Below are positions 1-9,800 of a DNA stretch of 64,000 nt, piece after piece; the stretch's first letter is position 1, and each line of letters begins with the position of its first letter. A model generated the notes under the pieces. The model saw nothing but the letters and a program-made list of their open reading frames with translations. It ran no database searches and was not told where the DNA came from. This stretch comes from Rhizopus arrhizus. Taxonomy: Eukaryota; Mucoromycota; Mucoromycetes; Mucorales; Rhizopodaceae. The DNA lies in the NCBI GenBank assembly GCA_024220505.1, contig JAKZZE010000002.1, positions 1,488,001 through 1,552,000 of the forward strand, in the 5' to 3' direction. Both the position numbers and the translations under genes were made by a program.

Positions 1-1
1 C

Positions 2-1477
2 AACATAAACATCATTCATAGCCCAACAAGCAAAGCACCAAGCAGCCCAAACACATCCCAACCAAAAATCTCTGCAGAAAGAAGCACCATCTCGACATCT
101 CAAGATTTTGAAATTACCAATTCCGAGAAATTAGTAGCTCCATCTACAAAGCAACAAGTTAGCACATCAACTGCTATTATAGAAACATATAGTACCTCTT
201 CAGCTGTCGAAACCCCAAGCAAACGCCTGTTTTCCGACCGTACGCCACCTCTTCTACCTGTTGATTCTGTCTTTCGACCCTCATCAGGAATTAACAAAAA
301 GAACAAACAAATGGCACCAAACAAGAACGCCATTACAGCTCTACCTGAACACAATTTCAGCATCCCCAACAACATGAGCTTTGGAATCACTATGCTTCCT
401 CAGGTGGCAACACATGCAACTGTAAAGAGCACTGAAAATTTTTCCCTCTCGGTTGAACCTGCACAGCCACAGGCTGAAGAAACACATGCACCACCACCTA
501 ATTGGGCTTCCACAATTTTGGATAGGTTCCGCCAGTATGACGATCGCCTATCCCAATTAGAACATTTGGTAGCAGAAAACCAGCGCTTGCGTGCTGAATT
601 GAACTCTGCCAATATCAGAATTCAGGAACTGGAGAAACAATCTACGACCTCTGTAGAGTTTCCTGTTTTGGCACCCACATCCAGCTCTGCACAAGGCACT
701 GAGGCCTCAAAATATGCCTCTGCCATAGTAAACAAAAATAGTACAACGGAAGAGTCTACCCAATCTTCTGCTGTCTCTTTTGCCTCTGTTGCTGCTAAGG
801 GCAAACATGCCCCCACACCATCTAAGACACCTAAGGCAAAGCGGACTCGTCGCATCACACCTCGACAGTTCCAGGCAATTTCTCGTACTTTCACTACGGT
901 ATCAGAATCCCATGGGTACCAGTACATCTATCTACCAAGTCGGTATCGTGAGGCTATCTCGAGTCTTCGTAACAAGTTACGTAAGCTTAAAATCAATAAT
1001 GCTCGTGTATTGGATGTACACTTCCCTGACAATCATGTTGTTGCGCTCCTCATCCACAATGATTATGTGGAAGAACTTTTATCTATTTTTGATAAAGCTG
1101 GTGTCAAACCTCTTGATAATTTTGATCCTTTGGATGTCCAACGTTTGCGCAACCCGCTTTTTAACAATTTAGATCCGGAAGCTCGACAATCCAAATGTGT
1201 CGAAATACACCAAACTCGTCTTCTCCGTGCGCTTGATCACATCCGTGAATCTGTTCGTGTTGCTGTTGCTCGTGATTTCATGCGCAAACAATGGATCACT
1301 GATGATCAATTTAAAACCATCATCATGAAGACGTCAAGTACTTCTCTCCCTGTCGATACTACCACTACCCAAGCTGATACTGACATGTCTGACGTGCTTG
1401 ACACCTTTGTTGTTTCCTCTGCTGCTTCCTCTAAATCCCTCACAGGTGAAGGTGAACCTGTTGATGATGATTTATGA
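2..1477 (+). CDS. LINE-1 ORF1 (RNA-binding gag-like protein), 5' partial
   Basis: First ORF of a non-LTR retrotransposon. It probably coats the LINE transcript as a ribonucleoprotein. An ATG at 311 gives 388 residues, but the same frame is open back to base 2 of the window, so the true N terminus probably lies outside and 311 may be internal. The upstream part is Ser/Thr/Pro-rich. About 75-110 residues after the 311 start lies a leucine-heptad segment (around RLSQLEHLVAENQRL), a likely coiled coil as in other LINE ORF1 proteins. A basic stretch (KTPKAKRTRR) follows, then a folded C-terminal half with no CCHC knuckle. It overlaps ORF2 by the ATGA at 1474-1477. I assign it by position and coiled coil, not by a recognised family domain. 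Confidence 0.75.
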   Translation, partial: NINIIHSPTSKAPSSPNTSQPKISAERSTISTSQDFEITNSEKLVAPSTKQQVSTSTAIIETYSTSSAVETPSKRLFSDRTPPLLPVDSVFRPSSGINKKNKQMAPNKNAITALPEHNFSIPNNMSFGITMLPQVATHATVKSTENFSLSVEPAQPQAEETHAPPPNWASTILDRFRQYDDRLSQLEHLVAENQRLRAELNSANIRIQELEKQSTTSVEFPVLAPTSSSAQGTEASKYASAIVNKNSTTEESTQSSAVSFASVAAKGKHAPTPSKTPKAKRTRRITPRQFQAISRTFTTVSESHGYQYIYLPSRYREAISSLRNKLRKLKINNARVLDVHFPDNHVVALLIHNDYVEELLSIFDKAGVKPLDNFDPLDVQRLRNPLFNNLDPEARQSKCVEIHQTRLLRALDHIRESVRVAVARDFMRKQWITDDQFKTIIMKTSSTSLPVDTTTTQADTDMSDVLDTFVVSSAASSKSLTGEGEPVDDDL

Positions 1478-4400
1478 GTGAGATAAATAACAACATGCCA
1501 ACCTATGCCCAATTAAATAATATGCTTACTATGACAATATGGAACTCAAATGGTCTTGCTCGTCAAGCTGTTTATCAAATTACCGATTCACTCCTTTCTT
1601 CTTCTATGATCTTTATGACCGAAACATGGCTACTTCCTCCTCTGCGCTATCCAACTGATTGGAAACAATATCATACATATGGCCAGCCAGTCGAAGGTAC
1701 CTATCGTGGTAAAATGGGTATTACACTCCTTGTCAATCCCAAATTTCCTTACCATGTTACGCACTTTCCATCTGTCTCCCCGTATGTTTTATCTTGCCAA
1801 GTGTCTTCCTTTCTGATCCACTGTGTATATCTGCCGCCCTCTTTAAATGATACCGAGACAATTGAGATCCTCAAGTCGCTGCCTACACAGACTCATCCTT
1901 CCCAAACAAATACCTTTGTGTGCGGTGACTTCAATGCCCGTCATCACTCCTTACTTGGCGATAACCGTACCACAACCAGAGGCACTTTATTGTTGGAATG
2001 GATCATGGAATCAGGGTTAATCTGTTGGAACCATCGCTTATCCTTTGGTATCCCAACATACAGCTCACAGGCTCGTCGAGAGAATACTGGCTTTGCCTAT
2101 ACCAGTATCATCGACTTATTCCTCAGCTACAACGATCTAGTCAATCCACAGCTGCAGGTTCGTGAGGACTTATCAATGGGATCTGACCACCATCCAGTCA
2201 CCTTGTCGTGCGTCTTGCCCACCTCACCACCACCGTCCACAACACATCCACGGCTCGTGTGGAATCTTAGTAGAATGTTAGAGCCTGACTGTTTATATGG
2301 GAAGTTCATTAGTGAGCGTATGACACCATTTAAAGAACATTTACTCACTTTTCTTGATCCATGTAGGGAGAGCTACAATTCTAAACCAGACTTTGATGAA
2401 CTGGCTACGGCCTTTACTGACATCATACACTCCTGTCTTGATGATTCTGTTGGCCGTCGTACTCCCAAGAGTACAAACAATGCATGGTTCTGGACACCAG
2501 ATTTACAATTTGAATTTGACTATCGCGAGCGCTGTAGACTACATTGGAAACGTGCTGCTGGTGTAGAAAAAGCAATGCGCTGGGACACTTTTACTGCTGC
2601 TTGCAGACGATTTAAATTGGCACTCCAACGTCGACGCCGAGCGACTTGGAAACAGTTCTGCCAGAAATTGTCCTCTGGTCCTCTCCACGAAACCACGTCC
2701 ATCATCCGCAAGATCCGTCGTAACCGCACCTCTACACCACAATTTGCCCATCCTGAGGGTACTTCTGCGGCTGCCCAAGTTATGGCTGATCACTTTCGTC
2801 AAGTCTTTTCTGGCTCCTTCCTGCCTCAGAATAGATATCCAGCCCCACCTATACCTGATGGCCCCCATCCTACTGGTAACTCTTCCTGCCCTATTGGTAT
2901 TGAGACAGTTCGTGAAGCTCTGGTGCGTCGTCTCTCCAGACGTAAAGCTCCTGGAGTGGATCAGCTGAGGACTGAGATGCTACTCCCAGTGGTGAAAGAT
3001 ATTGTTCCTGTTTTAACAGCTCTCTATCAGCTCTGCTGGCGATGGTCCTCTGTCCCCAAGTCATGGTGCGTTGCGCAGATAGTTCCAATATACAAGAAAG
3101 GTGATCCCCTCGATCCAGCAAACTTCAGGCCAATTAGTCTGACGTCAATTTTGCGGAAGCTACTTGAGTTATGTTTGCAAAGCTCCTTGGAAGACTCGGC
3201 TCCTCCTTTGGACATTGTCCAAGGTGGATTTCGCCGTCGGCGTAGTGCCCTTGATCAAGCCCTCTGTCTCCATGAACTATGCCGCCAGCATGCTGAAGAT
3301 CATTTTGGTGAACCTCCTGTCTTGGCCTTTCTTGACATTAAGTCAGCATACGATACCGTGGACCGTGCAGTCATTTGGCGAGCACTGGAAACTCATGTGT
3401 CTGAACCGATGCTTGGCATTCTACAGAGTCTCTTTGACAATGTAAGTGTTCAAGTCCTACTTGGTGGTCACTCTTCTAACTCGTTCTGGCCTCGCACTGG
3501 CGTCTTACAAGGCTCCATCCTCTCTCCTTTTCTGTATTCAATATACATTAATGGTCTACCCTCTGTATTACGTTCTGTTGCGATACCTACCTCGTCTCGT
3601 GTGTTTGATTCCATGCCACGTTTTGAACATTCCGGCCTCTGGCTCAACTCATTGCTGTATGCTGACGATGTTGTCATTATTGGTGCACCTGATACCATGC
3701 CTCGACTACTTCGTGCAGCCGAAAACCACTCTCGATCTCTTGGTTACCGCTGGAATCCGGCTAAATGTGTCGTTCTTAATCCACCCAACGCACATGGTGC
3801 ACGCCCACTCAAACTCTATGGTACAGAAATTCCATCCAGCAACTCATTTACGTATCTTGGTATTCCTTTTTCCATAAAGGGTGCTATTGATACTAAACTC
3901 TTGCTTCAACGCAATGTCGCCTCTGGTCTAGCCGCCATGCGTAATACTCTTCAAGTGCTAAGTCTCCGGACATCTTCTTTCTCTCGCCTTACCTCAAGCA
4001 GACTATATGCAACCTTTGTTCGCCCTTGCTTTGAGTATGGTCTATGTCTATGCCTTTTCACAGTCAAAGAACTGGAGTTACTGGAAAAAGGGCAAGATTT
4101 CTGTCTGCGTATTGCCTTTGGTGGCCATAAGACCACTTCCACCGCAGTATTCAAGCACATCACCAATTTGCCGTCAATGACTGAACGAGCTCACATCCTC
4201 GGTTTCAAGTTCATTGTACGCGCTTACCATCTTGAAAGCGATTCTCTACTTGGCTCCCTGCTCTCTTTTCTAGAAACTGCTCCAAAGTCAAAGCGATTTC
4301 GCTGGCCCACCTTGACGCGAGTTAATCCTATATGGACGAAACCCTCATTGTGTGGTGCCCTTTCCTCGAATTCTGAGCGACTGGACTACTTTGCAACATC

Positions 4401-4576
4401 AAAAAATATGAAGTTGTCTATACTCCTACTACGGGAGCAATTTCTCCATAAAAAGTTGAATGCTCCAAAACCACCTGTACTATTGTCAGCATGTAGAATA
4501 CAACTTGGAGTTGATCCCATCTTGACTCTTCCCATGTTGAACTCTGACCGAAGTAGACTTTTGCGCTGGCGTATGG
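1474..4576 (+). pseudogene. LINE-1 ORF2, endonuclease plus reverse transcriptase, interrupted by solo LTR
   Basis: Second ORF of LINE-1. An N-terminal endonuclease/exonuclease/phosphatase domain nicks the target; motifs are TETW, CGDFNARH and GSDHHPV in the first 250 residues. The central reverse transcriptase copies the RNA at the nick; motifs are KAPGVDQL, FRPISLTS, LDIKSAYD, VLQGSILSP and LLYADDVV. The motif style resembles the Tad/R1/jockey group. Translation probably depends on stop-start coupling at ATGA with ORF1. A 335-bp solo LTR enters after 4576. The natural frame resumes at 4917, and removing the LTR plus one TATGG copy leaves 3450 nt (1149 residues). As it stands the protein runs into the LTR and ends at 4602, losing the C-terminal zinc motif. 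Confidence 0.9.
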
Positions 4577-4911
4577 TGAGATATTTGCAGATAATTAAGT
4601 GAGAAAAAAGAAAGGAAATAGTACTTGAAAACTAGTGAATGAGTCTCTATGTAACCTCTTTATTAGATTTCAAGACGAGAGAGAGAACCCATTTAATCAA
4701 ACTACGCCTTTATATAGGAAATGAAATTATTCAGGGACCGAAGTGAGTTCAAGGTCAATTTTAGTATTGAGCTTGAACAATATAAACATTGTATATGAGC
4801 TTTTAAGGAATATGTAATAAGTAATATTATGTATTCAGTACTTGTTATTTCTTATATAAGATCTGAGTAATCTCATACGAATAATAAGTATTTAATGAGG
4901 TAAATACGACA
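4577..4911 (-). mobile_element. Solo LTR, family H (335 bp), TSD TATGG
   Basis: The ends are TGAGATATTTGCAG and TAAATACGACA, with TG/CA termini. The 5-bp repeat TATGG flanks it at 4572-4576 and 4912-4916. A near-identical copy in the opposite orientation lies at 45583-45914 with its own TSD, which fixes the boundaries independently. In the - orientation it carries a TATATAAAGG-type TATA box and an AATAAAG signal. There is no internal retroelement sequence, so it is a recombined solo LTR. It breaks LINE-1 ORF2. Confidence 0.93.
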
Positions 4912-4916
4912 TATGG

Positions 4917-5263
4917 GTTGGTTACCTGGTCGCCCTCCTCCTTGCTCCTGTGGCTCTGTGAATGCATCCAGATCTCATCTGCTCGTCTGCCTTAATGTTG
5001 CGTCCCGTCTGCAAGTCTCTCCTGGTTCAAGACCTAATCCACTAGATTATGTTATTAATCAATTGCCAAAAGTCATTCCTGCCTACCCTTCACCTCAACT
5101 TGCTGAACGATGGTCTGTCTGGTGGCCGGCAGTTTGCTCTATTCTTTTGGACATAGACCGTATCTGTCACCCTGACGGCGGTTTTTGCAATGAGGCAGCG
5201 GATACCTCTGGACGATTGTTGCTCGACAAGCTCCAATCTCCTTCTTCCAACAACTCATCCTAA
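4917..5263 (+). pseudogene. LINE-1 ORF2 C-terminal fragment with zinc motif
   Basis: Continuation of LINE-1 ORF2 beyond the solo LTR, in frame once the LTR and one target copy are removed. It holds the cysteine/histidine cluster CSCG...SHLLVC that follows the reverse transcriptase in R1/Tad-type LINEs and is thought to contact nucleic acid. It ends with TAA at 5261-5263. An ATG just inside the LTR edge (4913) opens the frame by chance. It is unlikely to be expressed alone. Confidence 0.85.
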
Positions 5264-5560
5264 GGTATAAATCTTATCTCTTCTCTTGTCTTCTGCTCTC
5301 CGGACTCATGACCTCTATTGTGTGGTTTGGTTTCTTATTTCTTATTTCTTATTTCTTTTTTCTTTTTATTTCATTTCTTTTTCGCTTTTTCTTTTGCAAA
5401 AGAAAAATGCTTCCTTTTTGCACTCCCGCCTTTTTATTTTTACAATTTTTATTTTTTATTTCTCCACTTCAAATTTTATTTAAATTTATGCACTTCTGGC
5501 GAGACACCTTATGCTCCATAGAGTAAAGTCTCAGTAGCCACTCAATAAACAAAATCTTTA
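5264..5560 (+). other. LINE-1 3' UTR, pyrimidine-rich
   Basis: T/C-rich sequence directly after the ORF2 stop, with strings of TTATTTCT and an AATAAA at 5544-5549. The short overlapping ORFs here are runs of Phe/Leu/Ser made by the T-rich tract, not genes. The exact LINE end is not visible. Confidence 0.55.
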
Positions 5561-5585
5561 ACATGAGCCAAGGAAGCAATTTTTT

Positions 5586-5641
5586 GCTGACAGGTGACTG
5601 GTAATTGTGGGCGATAAACGCAACTCGGTTCGGCCACTGCA
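5586..5641 (+). repeat. Dispersed ~56-bp repeat, copy 1
   Basis: Matches 15893-15948 at most positions, including the exact core CGCAACTCGGTTCG, and sits in otherwise unrelated AT-rich DNA. It is not part of any LTR or LINE recognised here. Function unknown. Confidence 0.6.
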
Positions 5642-6314
5642 AATAATTGGTGATTTTCAGCGTTATCAGTCATTGGCAGTCATTTCTAACATCAAAATTT
5701 CAACGATTTAAATAACTTTGATTAAACGAAAAAAATTAAAATGCTCTGTATTGCACCTTTTTGAATTTTGAAAAAAGATTTAGGTGCGAAAAAAATAAAG
5801 AAATTTAATAATTTTATTATTTGTTTTGTGGTGTAAGTATTCATAGAGTTATTCATGTTTTAAAAAAGTGTCTTTTTTTTTTTTCAAATAGTCTCTTTTT
5901 GGAAAGCCTGTTCTCCTCTATCGTTGAAAGACCGATATTTTCTTTTTTTATTTTTGAGGGCAAAATGCGGAAAACAAAAACACATTGTGATTATTTTGAT
6001 CAAAAGAATACATATTAGGAAGGCAGTCTGTGATCTTTAGTTTAGTTCATTTGAAGCGTGTAACAGAACGTAACAAAATAGTTGCGTTTGGGAAAAAAAA
6101 GAAGCTGGAAAATTAGAAGTAAAAAAAAAAAGACAAAGTTAAAAAAAAAAGACCTAGTAAAAAAAAAAAGAGCATAGCAATAAAAGGTTCCTTATTCAAA
6201 TGAAAACAATAACCTAACAGTAAACATGTTTTATAAAAATACAAATGCTTTTACATTATAACAAAAAAATACGTGTATATTCTAAAAAGAATAAAAAAAA
6301 AGAAGCTTTGTTAA
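5642..6314. other. AT-rich intergenic DNA with A-runs
   Basis: No supportable gene. Contains several A10-12 runs each followed by AGA or GAC (6121-6172) and ends at the GTTAA target site of element A. Small ORFs are AT-composition artefacts. Confidence 0.5.
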
Positions 6315-6737
6315 TGTTGTATCCACACAACTAGTAAAGTGAACATTCATGGATAAACGAGAGATCTCCGCAATAGCCAACTTTGCCCTGTTGTCTCTAT
6401 CGGTGTTCCCACGACTATATCGGAACCTGATTATAACAACGGCAGTTCAATCCAACTTTATTCGATAATTATCGTTAGATCAATAATTTATCTACTTCAT
6501 TGTCCCTTGATTCGTCAAGAAGACAGCGGCTATTGATTATCTACTATCTTTCCTTTATCTTCCCATCCTTCCCACATTATTCTTTTAACCGATCAATTGA
6601 AATAGCGGTAAAGATCCAGACATCCAAAAAGTATAAATAGCCTCAAATGTTTTTATTAATAAAGCAACATATAATCTTTAGTTTCACAACTATTGTCTTT
6701 TTAGTTTTTGTCTTTTATTTTAATACTTGGCAAAACA
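6315..6737 (+). repeat. Element A 5' LTR (423 bp)
   Basis: Starts TGTTGTATCC and ends GGCAAAACA. It holds a TATAAATA box at 6632-6639 followed by AATAAAG, then the R-region motif TTCACAA (6683-6689) that is complementary to bases just after the LTR. An ATG at 6708 inside the LTR is in frame with gag-pol but is not the likely start. Confidence 0.95.
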
Positions 6738-6754
6738 TTTTTTTTTGTGAATTC
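6738..6754 (+). promoter_or_regulatory. Element A predicted primer-binding site (self-priming type)
   Basis: The bases after the LTR are a T-run then GTGAATTC, not the usual TGG of a tRNA primer site. TTGTGAA (6745-6751) is the reverse complement of TTCACAA in the R region (6683-6689). By analogy with Tf1/sushi elements this suggests that the transcript's own 5' end primes reverse transcription. Confidence 0.55.
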
Positions 6755-6812
6755 TTTATTGACTTTATTTTTAAAACAACCCTTTTTTATTATTATTACC
6801 TACCTTACCAAT

Positions 6813-9800
6813 ATGTCAAACACAAATGACTTTAACTCTGCTGCTGCTGGTTCTTCCAGTAGTAATGCCAAAACTTATCCTGATAACGCTCGTCGTATGT
6901 CAGATGTTTCTACCTTATCTTCAGAGGCAGAGTCCTCTGGAATGACCACTTCCGCAGTTTCTTCTGGTTCTCTTGAGCCTAGAATCGCAGTTCCATCCAT
7001 CCACTCTTCTATTGAGGAGTTGGATTCCACCATCATCGGCGCCACCCAAGTTATTCTTAACTTGTCTGTTCGTCTTCTTTCTACGACGCCTGAGTCAGAG
7101 GAAGATAGCATGGTGCGTGCTAAGTACGAAGCCTGCTCTAAGGATCTGGAGAGACTAGTTCATACTAGAGACCTCCTCCAGCGAGCCATGAACCATGCTG
7201 TTCCTACCGCTTGGACTGGTTCACCTAAGGTTGCTCCTGCAGCCTTGAATGTTGTACCTCCAAACCTACCCCTCATGCAGTGGAAGGGTGCGGTCTTTGA
7301 CCCATCTGCCCCTGTCTCTGTGGATGTCAAGCACTGCTTGAAAAAATTTCAGGACGTAATGTTCGCACATGGTCTTGATCTTGATCAGCACTGGCTTCGT
7401 CTTCTCCCTCCTTGCTTGTCATCGAGTCAACGTACTTGGCTTGATGAGTACCAAGAAAAAGAGGATGTCCATACGTGGAGTCAGTTCAAAAAGGCTTTTA
7501 CTAGCCATTATGGTGTTGGATCGGCTGAAGAAAAAGCCACGTCTACAACGGAGTTGTTACGCATCTCCATGACTGCTGCTGAAACTGTTGACCAGTACGT
7601 TGAACGTTTCAACAACCTCCGTCGCTTGGCACAGATCCAAGATCGCTGCGTCTTGACTCGTTGCTTTCTGATCGGTCTTCAGGCCGATATCTACAAGAAG
7701 GTGATCGTGTCCTTAGCCAACTGTACGGACGCACAAAAAGAATCGGTCGACTACGTTGTCAAGTTGGCCAAGACCTTGTACCATTCACTGTACAAAGTTC
7801 GTAGAGTGGCTAACGCTGCTCACACTCCTGCTGGCCCTTCAATGGTCAATGACTCTTCTTCTTCTTCTTCTTCTTCTGGTCGAAAGAAATCTTCTGCTTT
7901 TGTCTCTGGTTCTGCTGTTCGTTCTGCACCTTATCCGCAGGCTTCTAGGAAGTATTGCAGATTCCACAAGACCACCACCCATAGCAATGATGAATGTCGT
8001 GCTATGAAGAAAGCTTCCTCTTCTTCTCCGTCTTCGGGTTCAACCCAAGATGATGTCTCCTCTGGTTCTGCTGCCTCTCAGTGGAATCCAAGAAACCAAC
8101 CTTCCGGTTTGGGACGTCCGTGCCGCTCTTGTGGTGCTGACAACTGGCGTCCTGGTCACCGATGCAAAGGAAAGGGCCGTTCAACCGGTTCCTTGGCTGA
8201 CGACTCTGCCGGATCTTCTCACATGTTTCGAGCAATGAGTCGATCCCCTGCTTCTTCCTTGTCTTCCGTTGCCTCTTCTGGTAACGATGTTTCTGTTTCT
8301 GTTGGCTCTTCTGCCACTGCTGCTTCGAGTAGTAGTGATGCTTCTCCCGGTCGCAAGACTGATGCTGCTGGTCCCGTTGTTCCTGTTCCCGATTCGTCGG
8401 ATGATATGGACATTGATGTTGCGGAAGCCCTTACTGTGGCTGAAGCTGCTCAGGCCTGTAAGTACATTACACATCACATCTTTTCTAAAGCGCCTTCAAA
8501 CACTAATACGCTTTATGTTCCTATTATTATAGAGCACATCAAAACATGGGCCATGATTGATACCGGTTCGTCTTTTTCGTGTGTGTCTCCTTCGTTCTGT
8601 TCGGCACTTGGTTTAGTTCCAACACCTAATCCAGGATCGATCAAGTTAGGACATAATAGTTCAAGTACTGTAAGCCGGTTAGGCATAATAAATCTTACTG
8701 TTTATTATAACCAAATCCGTTTGTCATATGAATTTGAAGTGTTTGATTTTAGCAGTGATGTTCCCATTTGTTTAGGACTTGACATTTTGCCTAAACTAAG
8801 AATAGGTTTAACAGGATTAGCCACTTCTTGGTTAAATTCTAATATTCCTAAAATACCTGATCCAGTTAACCCTGATGATTATAAGCCAAATGAAACTCCT
8901 GTTGGCACTATGCAGGAAAGACAACGTTTGATGAGCACTATTCAACCTTTGTTAGATGCTAATACGAGTATCCCCATGTCTTCTCATTGTAATTTACCTG
9001 GTGCTATCATCACTCTTGATACTGAACCCAATGCCTTTGCTTATCGAAGACAACCCGATATTGCTATTGCTAATAGAAAGATCATGGAAGACCAAATTCA
9101 AACTTGGTTGGATGATTGTGTCATTGAACCTGCTCCTTCCAATACTCGCTTCAATAACCCTATTTTTCTTGTTGGAAAAAAGGATGTCAACGGATTATAC
9201 ACTAAGAAAAGAGCAGTTATTGATCCACGTCTGCTTAACCAACTTGTAAAGAATGTTGATAGAATGCCTTTACCTCTAATCAGCGATCTTCATCAACGTA
9301 TGGGTTCTGCTACTATATTCACTACCTTCGACATACGAGCATGCTTTCATCGTTTTCTTATCCAAGAATCTGATAGACCCAAAACTGCATTTACTCATCC
9401 ATTTACTGGTATGCAGTATCAATTTCGTCATTGTCCTTTTGGCTTGACAAGTACCGGTAACATTGTACAGCGTGTTCTTACAAATTTGTTCGCAGATCTT
9501 CCTTACACTGCACTCTATATTGATGATCTATGTGTCTTCAGCTCTGGTGACATGAATCAACATATTGAGTATGTCCGTGAAGTGTTGAAACGTCTTACTG
9601 CTGCAAATTTAATCATTAATGTTGAAAAGACGCATTTTGCACAAAGTTGTGTAAATATTCTCGGATGGACTATTGGTAACAATGGTTCTCTAATCCCTGA
9701 TCAACGTAAACTGACAAATATACATTCTTGGCCCACACCTAAAACTGGTAGACAAGTCATGAGTTTTCTTGGGTTTGCAAACTATTTCCGTAATAGTTTA

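Noticed and set aside
5286..5526. Three overlapping hydrophobic ORFs (65-72 residues) as membrane proteins
   Set aside because: All are translations of one T/C-rich LINE 3' UTR in three frames.
5605..5640. tRNA-like GGTTCG core in the dispersed repeat
   Set aside because: No paired acceptor, anticodon or D arm can be drawn around it, and the second copy lacks one base in the core flank.
6708..6812. Gag-pol start at 6708 for element A
   Set aside because: The ATG and the next codons lie in the LTR and leader and encode a Phe/Ile-rich run; the ATG at 6813 follows the leader as in elements B and C.
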